DNA from: Rhynchosporium graminicola
Taxonomy: Eukaryota > Ascomycota > Leotiomycetes > Helotiales > Ploettnerulaceae
DNA length: 64,000 nt
Assembly (NCBI GenBank): GCA_900074885.1
Contig: FJUW01000032.1
Coordinates: forward strand, 124,001 to 188,000
Direction of reading: 5' to 3'
Part shown: positions 25,923-36,862 of the stretch, piece by piece
Layout: each line of letters begins with the position of its first letter
How positions within the stretch are numbered: position 1 is the first letter of the stretch
Made by a program: the position numbers and the translations under genes
Notes under the pieces: model-generated
What the model saw: only the letters and a program-made list of their open reading frames with translations
What the model was told of the DNA's origin: nothing
Database searches by the model: none

Positions 25923-26843
25923 GGCGTTTGATTATGATATTGATGATGTCTGCGCCGGATGTCAATTCAAAACCGCACCTAAGTTGCACACATATGGTCG
26001 TGGCCGCCTGGCTGGCCGCCGAGCAGATGTTCTTGGCTTCTTAAGATGTGATGTAACGGAAATGAAGCGGAGCATATATCGGGGAGATCCTCGATATCGA
26101 TAGCGGGCTCAAATTAGGCGCACCGCCGAGCGCAGAAGCAAGTGGGATGCTGAGACTGGATGACGGTTGATAGAGATTGAGGAATGTCGAATTCAGCCAC
26201 GGATATTACGACTAAACAGATTCGAGAGGGAATTGAGAGAATTGAGGGCGAGTATGTGTGTGGTGCTGGTGGGACAAGTAGGGAGGGGAGGGGTGTTGTT
26301 AGGTAGGGCAAGGATGGCGAAAGTCAACAAAAACAAAGTCAACAAAACCCCGGGCGGTGCCGTGTAGCGCGTGGAAGGAGCATCCAAGCAGAAAGGCTAT
26401 CGCCAACACAGAGTCATGCACCCTCCAGAATATCATGAATGTCGTGCGACTACGAGTTGAATTGCATGGGTAGATAGCAAAATTAATCTGAATAATTTCG
26501 TGTTTGTGGTTGTTTTGATATAACTGTTTTCGTTCACAGTCCGTTTTCAGTCACAGCATATATAAGTCCAGTTCCACTTTTCACCCGACTTTATGCTTAT
26601 GCGGCGGCCACATGGTTAATTTGTGCAAGCTGGAAAACTGCATCCCGGCGAAACATTTATCCCTAGCGGCTTGCACCGAACCCAAAATTAAAATTTCTCG
26701 AATTCCTTCACCAACTCTTTCTCTTATTTGGGAGAAGGCAACTTCAACCCGTCGACTACACGTTTTCACATCGTGCAATACGTGTCGACTATCTCATTTC
26801 ACTCCCTGCACCCATCTCGTAACTCCTCTTTCCTCGTTTCAAT
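25923..26843. promoter_or_regulatory. Shared divergent promoter region of IQGAP and IMPDH
   Basis: The IQGAP gene (minus) and the IMP dehydrogenase gene (plus) start at opposite ends of this 0.92-kb stretch, so their promoters lie here. A TATATAA box occurs at 26559-26565 on the plus strand, 280 bp before the IMPDH ATG, just after two near-identical direct repeats ttttcgttcacag and ttttcagtcacag (26527-26556). A CT-rich leader precedes the IMPDH ATG. Confidence 0.6.
26559..26565 (+). promoter_or_regulatory. Probable TATA box of the IMPDH gene
   Basis: The sequence TATATAA lies upstream of IMP dehydrogenase. The distance of 280 bp to the ATG implies a long leader or a 5' intron. Confidence 0.5.
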
Positions 26844-28659
26844 ATGCCTCACACAAACGGCGCAAAGTCGCACTTTGGCCCTGCCAGCGAGATCCTCGAT
26901 CACACAAAAGCTCTCGAGGTCCTCAAGCAATATGAGGAGCGCGATGGTCTAGATATCGAGGCCCTGCTTGACTCCAAGAAGCACGGTGGATTGACTTACA
27001 ACGATTTCCTCGTTCTTCCAGGTTACATTGGCTTCGCTGCCTCCGAGGTTGTTCTCGATTCTCCAGTCACAAAGCGCATCTCCCTCAAGACTCCCTTTGT
27101 CTCCTCTCCTATGGATACAGTCACTGAACATGAGATGGCTACACATATGGCATTGCAAGGAGGCCTTGGTGTTATCCATCACAACTGCTCTGCCGATGCG
27201 CAAGCTGAGATGGTGCAGAAGGTCAAGAGATTCGAGAACGGCTTCATCCTTGATCCAGTCGTTCTTAGTCGCGAGACCACTGTCGGAGAGGTCAAGGCCT
27301 TGAAAGAGAAGTGGGGTTTCGGTGGATTCCCAGTTACTGGTAAGCTATATGTCCGTCCCGATCCTAGACTGCACTTTCATGATTATTACAAAATACATAT
27401 AACTTTCGTTCATCCGTATTGACCGCAAGGTCATGGGGAATACACTATGCTCTTTATGACAAAGTCCTCCAAACATCCATACACATGTCGCATGCTATGA
27501 ATGATCACTGACTGAGACAGAAAATGGCAGTATTGGATCCAAGCTGGTTGGAATCGTCACGAACAGAGATATTCAGTTCGAAGATGAGGATAGCAAAGCC
27601 GTGTCTTCCGTCATGGTCACCGATCTCGTCACTGCGGCCGATGGTACTACCCTGCTAGAGGCCAACGCAATCCTTGCCAAATCCAAGAAGGGCAAGTTGC
27701 CAATTGTTGATACAAAGGGAAACCTTGTCTCGATGATCTCCAGATCCGATTTGACAAAGAACTTGCATTTCCCGTTGGCCTCCAAGCTCCCAGATTCCAA
27801 GCAGTTGATCTGCGCTGCTGCAATTGGCACTCGACCAGAGGATAAGCTTCGTCTGCAGAAGTTGGTTGATGCTGGTTTGGATATTGTCATCTTGGACAGC
27901 AGTCAAGGAAACAGTATGTACCAGATCGAGATGATCAAGTACATCAAGGAGAAATATCCTGGTTTGGATGTCATCGGAGGCAATGTTGTTACCCGTGAGC
28001 AAGCTGCTTCTCTTATCGCTGCCGGTGTTGATGGTCTTCGAATTGGAATGGGCAGTGGCAGTGCTTGTATCACGCAAGAAGTCATGGCTGTCGGACGTCC
28101 TCAAGCTGCTGCTGTCTACAACGTCGCCTCTTTCGCTGCCAAGTTTGGTGTTCCTTGTATGGCCGATGGTGGTATTCAGAACGTAGGTCATATTGTCAAG
28201 GGATTGGCATTGGGTGCTACTACCATCATGATGGGTGGTCTTCTTGCCGGAACTACAGAATCCCCAGGAACCTCCTTCGTCAGCCGCGAAGGTAAGCTTG
28301 TCAAGGCTTATCGTGGTATGGGTAGTATCGATGCTATGCAAGATAAGAAGGCTGGTTCCGGTGCAAAGGACAGCCAAAAGAGTAACGCTGGAACTGCTCG
28401 CTACTTCTCTGAGGGTGATAGTGTTCTGGTTGCTCAAGGTGTTTCTGGAGCTGTTGCCCACCGAGGTTCTGTTACCAAATTTGTGCCTTATTTGGCCGCT
28501 GGATTGAAGCACTCTCTCCAGGATTGTGGACAGAAGAGTTTGGCTGAGTTGCACGAGAGTGTCACCAATGGCACTACCAGATTTGAGCTGAGAACTGCGA
28601 GTGCACAATTGGAAGGTGGTGTCAACATGGAAAGTTATGAGAAGAAGCTTTATGCATAG
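26844..28659 (+). CDS. Inosine-5'-monophosphate dehydrogenase
   Basis: It oxidises IMP to XMP with NAD+, the committed step of guanine nucleotide synthesis in the cytosol. Exons 26844-27339 and 27521-28659, separated by a 181-bp intron, give 544 residues, the normal length. The barrel starts with [13 protein letters not shown]. The substrate-site [12 protein letters not shown] block follows. Two CBS domains lie at about 125-245 and are interrupted by the intron after F-P-V-T. The active-site loop [12 protein letters not shown] holds the catalytic Cys (about residue 348). The flap has A-Y-R-G-M-G-S and later R-Y-F-S-E. The C-terminus is K-K-L-Y-A. The start fits the family and no lesion is seen. 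IMPDH is the target of mycophenolic acid, but no polyketide synthase lies nearby, so this is best read as the ordinary housekeeping copy. Confidence 0.97.
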
Positions 28660-29153
28660 ATTTTCTCGCAAGAGATTTGTTTTCGCGGGCGGTAAAATGG
28701 ATAGGCGGAGCGGAGTTAGCGGTATTGGGATTGACTTTATATGGGTGGTAGCGAATGGATCTTTGCATTATCACTCTGCTTTCACCTCGTGTGCCGAACC
28801 GTGCTCGAAAGTGACATTTTTGCTCAAAAGGCTGTGAGAGCAGGTCATTGATTCCTCGCAGTTGGTAGCGCCTTTGCCAAAAACTCTTCAGCAAACCTTT
28901 CAGCGTAAATTCCTTCTCCCAGGTTGGCCGCGTCCATAGTTGTGCTGTTGAATCTGTTCACCTGCCATGAATCACTCAAATGTGGTTCCCTGCCACTTCA
29001 TGTCCTGGCTTTGATCTCACATGACAGAGCCACGCGGACGTTCGTTCCAAAGTCATTAATTATCTTCTTGTTTCCTCTTCCCTCTGTTTCAATACAAATA
29101 TTACAAGCCTAACAACACAGCCCTCTTCTCTCCTCGCATGCCTAGTCCCGATC
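28660..29153. other. Intergenic between convergent genes
   Basis: This is the 3' untranslated region of IMPDH and the 3' flank of the minus-strand membrane-protein pseudogene. No gene is seen. Confidence 0.5.
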
Positions 29154-30337
29154 TCAAATCCGACCCCCCGCTTCCATCTTCACAGATCTATCCCAGGCCC
29201 CAAGATACTGCCTCTCAATGTCCAAAGTGTCCGTCTGCCCAGCCATATACGGCAAGATGTGGTTAGAGTCAAGCCTCACCTGAACATCCGGCTGCTTTGG
29301 CGTCGCCCCCCGCACAGTCACACTCCCGCTCCCCTCCGTCTTCCCATCACTCTCCACAGTCCCCACTCTCCCAATCGTGATAAAGCTCCCCATTTCCTCG
29401 GCGAGTTAGCAGGTCTCGCTGGAGTCGGAGACAGATGATTCTTCTGCTCTGCTTGCATAGCCTCAAGTCCTCGAGGAGCGATCCCTCCGTTGGCGATGAC
29501 GTCTTTGAATTGATTGAGGATGGCAAATTCGAGCTGCAGTTTGAAGGCGTAGACGAATGAGTGCAGGACGGCTTTGAGAGTGAAGTATTCGCAGTAATCG
29601 AGAGCAATTACTATCACGTCTGCGAGGATGACTACGATTTGAATGAGGATTAGGAATATGATCGTGTTGCGGATCTTCTCGTTGAAAGATCCCTTCCGCA
29701 TACGGAGAGTGGCCCAGATGTAGATGATGGAGATGACGACCTCCTGAATGGAGAAACCGAAGACTTGGATACGTTCCATGGGCGCCATGAAGGGCAGGTA
29801 GTACGCGTGCGTTTTCCCATTTCCCGAAACGCCGTATTGAAAAACGATCGTTGGAACGTGGAGGAGGAAAGCATCGGTTATGACCATGATGAGCACGAGA
29901 TTCAGGATGCGTGGAGAGCGGACGACAAGATGGAGACGGGAGTAGAGGACGACTGAGAAGCCGGTGACCATTGATACCCAGCCGATTTCGGCGAGGGTGG
30001 TAGAGACGATCCAGTTGCATGATGGGACGCAGAATTCAAGGATGAATCCGATGGCGTGAAGGGTAACTCCCCAGGTGCAGATTAGGACTGACCAGAAGTA
30101 GAGACCGGACCAGCGACGGAAGACGTAGAATACCCAGATGGTTACTTCGACAGTCATCCATAGAGGGACGGCTGTGAAGACTGCGAGGATGGACCTTTGG
30201 GATGTGAGTTTAAGCTTGCATGAGTTGGAGAAGACTTACCAAACTGTTTGATTCCATGGTAAAGGACCAGTTCAGTTGAACCCCCAATCGAAGTCTTTGA
30301 CATTGACATACGGGACGATGATATTGTGGACGGACAT
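29154..30337 (-). pseudogene. Broken fungal seven-helix integral membrane protein gene
   Basis: Exon 1 (30337-30240) and exon 2 (from 30194) join through a 45-bp intron (GTAAGT donor, AAAG acceptor) in the correct phase. Two lesions break the frame. Exon 1 carries an in-frame TGA at 30274-30272 between ...D-W-G-F-N and T-G-P-L-P-W-N-Q-T-V-W. Near 29390-29400 the frame shifts by one base, after N-S-P-R-K, and continues as M-G-S-F-I-T-I-G-R-V-G to a natural-looking end at 29154. Between them exon 2 encodes about seven hydrophobic helices (for example W-S-V-L-I-C-T-W-G, I-I-F-L-I-L-I-Q-I-V-V-I-L-A). It resembles the many uncharacterised fungal receptor-like membrane proteins, about 350 residues if intact. 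Use of a downstream start (M-T-V-E-V-T-I-W at 30157) would avoid the TGA but not the frameshift. Sequencing error is the alternative. Confidence 0.7.
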
Positions 30338-31768
30338 GGTGATAGATGCTGGGAGATGAAGTTCTTCGTGTTCTGTGCTTCATTTTGGCAGGATCCTAGA
30401 TGGAGATATACACTTATTTCTCCCATCAGAAATTACAGATGTGAGATTGACCCCAGGCCAAGCCAGAAAACTGCTCCCATTTCCAGCTGAAACAACACAG
30501 TCAGCACCCACAACTCCCCAGCTATTTCAAAGTGCACTCATGTTGTAGCTCAATAAAGCTAAGCCTCTTACATGCCGCTTCATATAATCGCGACGCCAGT
30601 GAATTTTCTGCGAAATTGAAAGGGGCTCTCTTGTTGAAGCTTATCAGATGGGCTGCTCTCCCGTGCTTACTTCATATGAACCACACTGAGCATGCTTTCC
30701 CACCTACAAATAACATGCACAGCCTGACTTGCGATCTGTAATTAGTGTGGTTTGCCCCTTGATAAGCGAGAAGAGCTACTACAGCGTGGAGGAATAATGC
30801 AACTCCAGCCGCAGCATGCATGTTGCTTGAGCCCTCAATTCTTCGTATATCGATTTTGGGAGCACACTGACTTTTGTGCCCGTGTATAAACCTATCAGCC
30901 ATACATGAATGCATTTAATGTTGCATGATTGTTTCATATCATTAGCCATGTGATAAAAATAGCTGCAAGCACAAACATAACTTACTGCAACAGCATTAGG
31001 AAAACTGCGGGAAGCTTTACGAGTAGTGGAAGTTCATTTATATCACTAAGTCACGATGCATCATCATAAAGAAGAAGGTGTAAGCTCTTATAGGAAGGCA
31101 GAAGAACCCTAATAGTAACTGAGCCTTATAGCCTAAGGCTACTACAAGAGAAAGGGATTTGAAAGTCCTATATTAGATATATTAATACGTTATAATATAA
31201 TTAAGAAGACTTTCAGAATCTATCTTAATATACTTTATTATAAGAAAAACGCGGATATATCTTAATTAGTATAATTCATATATATATACTTTTAATTAAA
31301 GAAGATATTATATACTCTTAATAATCTTATATAGACGTATCCTATGTCTTAATTTGCTTTTATAGATAATCTATTTTCGTTTAATTCAGTATTATATTTA
31401 TTATAGACTGTTATAGTTTTTTATATCACACGTGGTCTATAACAATACACACTACTTCTTGAATAATTATATATTGGATCTTATGTACGATTTGCGAGGC
31501 TGGGCCGCGCGCAAATATGCTATATCACTAAGCGTTCAACGAGAAGTGGTATTACGACAAGGAAATCTGCGAAGGCAGTCAACTTACTGTATTCGTACAG
31601 GGCTTCAAACGTGAAGACGGAAGCTCTACTGGCATTCCTTTAGGGCATAATGGCCAAACCCTAAACGAGGCAAATTACACCTCCAGCGGGAATGATTTTC
31701 CTAAACGAAGAACGGAGCACACGGTGCTTGATGGGCCACAACGGTGGTTTATAGATGAATCAACAAGT
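30338..31768. other. Intergenic with AT-rich tract
   Basis: No gene is supported. The right half includes the AT-rich tract listed separately, and the short frames are composition-driven. Confidence 0.5.
31130..31440. repeat. AT-rich tract, probably RIP-mutated repeat
   Basis: This is very rich in TA, with runs such as tatatatatata (about 31270) and many ttaatta and tataatat elements. The edges are sharp against normal-composition DNA. It looks like a second eroded transposon fragment; no coding relic is recognisable. Confidence 0.5.
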
Positions 31769-34435
31769 CTAGACACGATTGAGCTCCTCCCTTACACGAT
31801 CGGCAACTGCGATCGCTTCCCTCGTTGGAGGAATGAAAGAGAGGACAAGATTTCTCCACCATCTGGTCTCTGCTTGTTCGGTTACGAGAAAGCCACTGAT
31901 ACCCGACAGACCTGGAAGTTCAGAAGTTGCATGATTCCAAGCCGTCGAGATCATTTTGATTGAGGCCTTGTCCACGAACAAGATGGACATGGTGCTGGTC
32001 TCGAGAACCAAGATCCACTGACAATCGCCGTCAGTGACGAGGGTGCGTTCCCCGTATAATTGGACGCCCCCAGGTAACCAAGCCACGATTTTGGTGGCTA
32101 GAGATTCGTCCTCAGCCGAATCAAGCCAGATCTGAAAGACCGAGCCAAGTAAATTATCATGATGACCTATAAAGGTCTGAACATGACGATAGATGGAAGG
32201 ATCTAGCTTTGTATTGTTCCAAATTTGGGAAAATCTGGACTCGAGAGCGAGAATGAAGCTCCCGAATGTGAATCCAAACAAGGCAGAAGGATGGTACGAT
32301 GTGCCAGGGGGTCCAATGGAAGTGCGACAACATTCCACCAAGATTCGGACAACGAGGTTGTCAGCTGTTTCAATTCTTGAGGTTAACTCAAGAACTACCT
32401 GGACTGATATCCAGTCTTCGAAAGCCTTGGCCACAAGGATTCTATACAGCCACAGTGCCAGATAAAGTGTTGTGCACGAGTGGACCCTTGTGTTGGACTT
32501 GGGCCTTACGACCAATTTCCAAGGGAATTTGGCCATGCTGGGTTGAATCTGGATTTCTTGAGCCAGTACGACATCTCGAACCAGATCCTGCTAAAACGTT
32601 GGCGTGGGTGGATCCCGAGTTGTGACTCCACCAATTGAAGATGCGATGAACTCCACGACGGTGGTCAATTGCTTCTTCAATTTATTGGCATTGTTAGATG
32701 CCTTTGCCTTTTGCTCATCGAGTTGACGTTTGAGTTCAGCCGCATCTGTCTCACTAGCAGTTCTCAAGGTCAACTCGGCTTGAGCATCGTCAGCATCCTT
32801 TTTGGTCTGTAAGATGCTGAGTCTGGTCTGAACTTCTGTAAGTTCCGCCTTGGCTGTTCTCTCGGATTCCAAGGTCTGTGCCTTGAAATCCTCAAGAGCC
32901 TTGTTGGCAGTGTTGAGAGCAGCCGTAGCCGTCTCACGCTCAGTCGCCAATATCGAATTGGATCGAGCGTCGTCAGCATCCTTCTTGGTCTGTAAGGTGC
33001 TGAGTCTGGTCTGAACTTCTGTAAGTTCCGCCATGGCTGTTCTTTCGGATTCCAAGGTTTGTGTTTTGAGATCCTCAAGAGCCCTATTGGCAACTCCGAG
33101 CTCATACTTTTTGCTATCCCGAAGTCGATCTATCCAGTTGGTGAGGGCAATGGTGACTTCGCAAGTTTCCTTTTCATGATCCTCTTTGGATTGCTTGAGT
33201 TTGCGGAACTCGGTTCTGAGCCCGTCCAATGCGGCTGTGGCAGCCTGAGCCGCTGTAGTCGCTTCAGACGCGTATGATGCTGCTCTATCCTTACTCTCTT
33301 TCTCGGAAGCTTTGAGAGCATCCAACTTCTCCTGAAGTTCGTCGTGGGCTTTCCTCGCCGAGGCTGCATCCAGCCCTGCCTGTCTTGTACTCTCTTCTGC
33401 CGAAACTTTGAGAATATCGAACTTCTTCTCCAGTACGTGGTATGCACTCATGGCTTTGACCGCCGTCGCGTCAGCAACCTTTTTGCTTTGTGCTTCGCTG
33501 GCTGTGAGATCGTTGAACTTCTTAACGAGTTCATCGTATGTCCCTCGGAAATCATCCGCTGTCTTCTTATTCTTCTTTTCAGAAGTTATGAGAGTATCGA
33601 ACCTCTCCCGAAGCGCTTTGTAGGCGTCAGTCGCCAACGCGGCATCGTTGGCAGACTTTGTCTCTACGGCCTCTTTCGCCTCCTTGAGCTTGGTAGCCTC
33701 CTCACCCAATCCCTTGATCCGAAGCTTTGCTGCTTTTTCGACCTGGTCGACTTTTGCCTTGGCATCACTATCGGCCTTGTTCTTGAGTGCTTCGATAGCT
33801 TTGAAGCTATCTTCTGCAGCTATGCGAGCAGCCTTCTCTTCCCCCAACACCTTCTCAAGACGCTCAATCTTTTCGTCTCGTTCCAGAATGACTTCTTCTG
33901 AATTGGTAGCATCGTTGTCCGCAGATGCCTTGGGGGTTTCGACTTCCGACCTCAAATGGTCTAGATTCGCATCTCGAAGCAAGTCGACGATGACTGGTGA
34001 TATCATAGAAAAGTCGATACCTGCACGTCTAATAATGCATAGAGCTCTCTCGACAGCTGTAATTGGTGGTGGACTTTCCTTGTCCAGTATACGCATGCAG
34101 GTATTGGTGTGAGCAGCTAAAGACACTCTCTTTTGTCGTGAACTTGACAATTCCTTCTCGAGATCATTAAACTTTCGCTCAAGATCCGGAAGCTGCTTCC
34201 TAATCAAGTCCTTGGCCTTGTGAGCCTTGTCTAATTTTGCCCATTCTTCGTTGGACAATTCGACTGTCCGAAATGTGCTCTCGACAAGTTTCTTCAATTC
34301 ACCAGCCTTGGTCTGAAGGTATTCCATAACCTCCTTCTCCTCTGTCTCGACCTCTAGGGCCCCCTCATCTAGTTCCTCTTGCAGATTATCAGTTGGATCA
34401 CGCACTGAGCTGTACTGTGGATCTTGTGATGCCAT
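31769..34435 (-). CDS. Long coiled-coil protein with C-terminal domain, interrupted by in-frame TAG
   Basis: The first frame (34435-32591) encodes 614 residues, almost all Ala/Glu/Lys/Leu heptad-like coiled coil. Imperfect repeats of about 45 residues are built on Y-x-x-L-x-x-K-F-D-x-L-x-x-S-E, and a near-exact 60-residue duplication holds L-E-S-E-R-T-A-M-A-E-L-T-E-V-Q. It stops at TAG (32593-32591). The same frame then stays open to 31769, adding about 273 residues of folded, non-repetitive sequence from Q-D-L-V-R-D-V-V onward. This part looks like genuine protein (W-L-Y-R-I-L-V-A-K-A-F-E-D-W, A-W-L-P-G-G-V-Q-L-Y-G-E-R). Either the TAG is a C-to-T mutation of CAG, or a 66-bp phase-0 intron (GTGGAG donor to GTTTTAG acceptor) removes it, or two adjacent genes are involved. 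No family is recognised for either part. Confidence 0.6.
32780..33101. repeat. Direct repeat, two copies with 180-bp period, inside a gene
   Basis: Bases of about 32780-32921 recur at about 32960-33101, exactly 180 bp apart, with roughly one mismatch per ten bases. The period is a multiple of three, so it duplicates 60 residues of the coiled coil without breaking the frame. The copies end at the same heptad position. Confidence 0.85.
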
Positions 34436-36862
34436 GGTCGCTGTGGTGATGACAGTGGTGATGCAGGGAAGAGTGTTCAGTCGGGAAGAAGAATGGAAAC
34501 ATCATGAGGGTATCACGTGCATAAGGTGCCTCATCATACCAATTCTAGGTGGCAGGAGCCCTTTAACTTCAAAAAATGAACCTAATTCATTGATCTTTTT
34601 CATCACAGCTTTGTGAATTTCCATTGAAATATAGCCCGTAGATATACCATCAAATGCTATTCTCAATTATTATTAATGTCAAAAGCCCGGTCGGGCTAGA
34701 ACATGCGCTTTGCAATCACAAGACTGCTGTAGGTGTTCCGATCAAATTTTGTGTAAAGGGGTACCTTTGAATATTATATCTTGAGATCTGAACTTCAAAT
34801 ACAATTTATTGTGACGTCTGCATTTTACGCTTGCTAATCTAAGCATATCACTCATGACTCTTAACTTTGTTATCTTGAAGCTTTAGTAGCTTGTTATCAT
34901 TAGCTTTTCATGGCTCCGAAGGATTCTGTTGCTGTAATCGCGTCCTGATATTCTCAAATAGACTCAGCACCATTCTCACCTCTCTCATGGAAGATACACC
35001 TATCAATTGTCACTTACCACGGCCCCATGGTTACTTCAGTTCGTGACACTGTCTCGTGCCAACGGATGCCTAAAGGATTGCACACTCCAAAGCTAGAGTC
35101 TGGGAGTTAAAGAGTGTTGGTCACTGTGTCGCAAGAGATAGAACACCTGAGTCGTTAGGTATTAAAGGAGATCTAAGAGGACGGAGACTGTTGTCTTGCT
35201 GTCATCATTAGAACCGACGATGATTCAGATAAGTTGGGAAAAATCTGATCTAGAGCTTCATCATAGGTATAACCACTTTATCTTAGGTGTGGTTATAAAT
35301 TGGGTCTGAGAAAGTGAGATCTTACAAGGTTGCTGTGAGCCTTTGTGGCGATGATAGGCCACAGGAGTTTTGACTCAACAAAATTTGTGTATTGCCTTGA
35401 GGACATTAGCCTTTCTCGAATCTCGTTGAAAGCTTGATTTACCATCCTATCTCGGGTTGGTAGTCGATAAATTTTTGAGTTCAAAAACTTCCAACGGGCA
35501 AGGTCTGACCATTTGTAATACATTTTATGGGCGAGATCATTATTTACATGTGCTTTCAGCCCTTTTCTTCTTCAGATTGGGTATATTTTGACCAGCAATA
35601 ACAGGTCCATGGATTTCGAGTGAGCACACTTTGGAGAGAGATGTGTAAGCTTCTCATGATATATAATCGTATCACATTATGAGCGATGGGACGCAGTTCT
35701 GATCACCTCCAGCTGTGAATATCTACCGGCCTTGATTCCACAAAGTTCCGATCGCCTGCAATCAAGCTTGGAAGAGAATTGAGATTCTTGGTAATTATCT
35801 TGTCGCCGAGTTCGAAAGACGAATTGATGCGAAGACTTTAAGCCTTCCAATAATTTGACTTCAGCAACTAGGTAGTCTGTCTACACAGGACAATATGCGG
35901 TGTTGACCGGTCTGGGCCGCCGCAGCAGCCGAGAAATCTTAAAAAGAACACGACGACAGCAAACCCTCAGATGCTACTATGGCTGCAATCCATGTCCAAA
36001 CGTTCTTCAAAATGCTACAAAACTACACGATGGCCTCTAATTCAATCATACTCTTATCCATGAGTCGGCTTCTACTGAAAATTTCAAGCCGTCGGGGCTC
36101 CAGAATCTGAAATCCATGCTCAAGGTCACCCTACAGACCTTCTAGTCAACACAGCCCTGAACAATTCTTCTTCTTCTGATTTACTGGAGAATAGGTACTC
36201 TAGAGAAACATGTGGAATTCTGTCATGTTTGAGACCTTGTCACAATTTCTCTTCCTGCGCTGATCCGCATTCAACAGTATGAGAAAGCTGGAAGCTCTTT
36301 CAAAGAGCAATTTCCCACGCTCACGAAAACTGGACCAACATGGGCATTCAGCCGACCACTTGATTATTGTAATCGCAGCCGCTGATTTCAAAAGTCGGTT
36401 GTAACGAAAGATTCGACTCCAAAATTGGTCCAAGATTGGCAAGATTGGAAGTCAACATCAACACTTACATCCTTGAAACATCTTGAAATTGAATACCCCA
36501 CTACGAGAGAGTAGCTGCGTTGTTCCCTTTCTGGGTCCGGATGGCTGCATGAACCAGTCACTTTTCGCTTAGACATTCCGTTTGCTGTTTCAAATCCTCT
36601 TTGTCGAATTTTCATCGTATTCGCTGCTTCCAGGCGCTTCGTTTCGTGCGGACTCGCCGGCCGGCGTGTGGCAGCCTCCCCTTCACCACCTCTCGTGCCT
36701 GCCTACTAGCGCGATTCGCTTCCCCACCGGCCACGCAGTACAATCTCTCAGACTGCCTCAACGGCAACAAGCCTCCTCTCCTCTTATTTCTCGACCAAAC
36801 CACCTTGCCCCTTCCAAATCGAAGTCAATACTCATTATACACAACATACTGAATACCTGTAA
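34436..36862. other. Long intergenic region, no gene supported
   Basis: No reading frame in this 2.4-kb stretch has motifs or splicing support. The right end (about 36580-36862) is C/T-rich and probably contains the promoter, leader and missing first coding exon of the giant gene that follows. Confidence 0.45.

Noticed and set aside
26844..28659. IMPDH as a self-resistance gene of a mycophenolic acid cluster
   Set aside because: No polyketide synthase, methyltransferase or other cluster gene is near; neighbours are IQGAP and a membrane-protein pseudogene.
27655..28671. 338-residue minus-strand open frame
   Set aside because: It lies exactly antisense to the IMP dehydrogenase exon, which is beyond doubt coding; the frame is a by-product of biased codon use.
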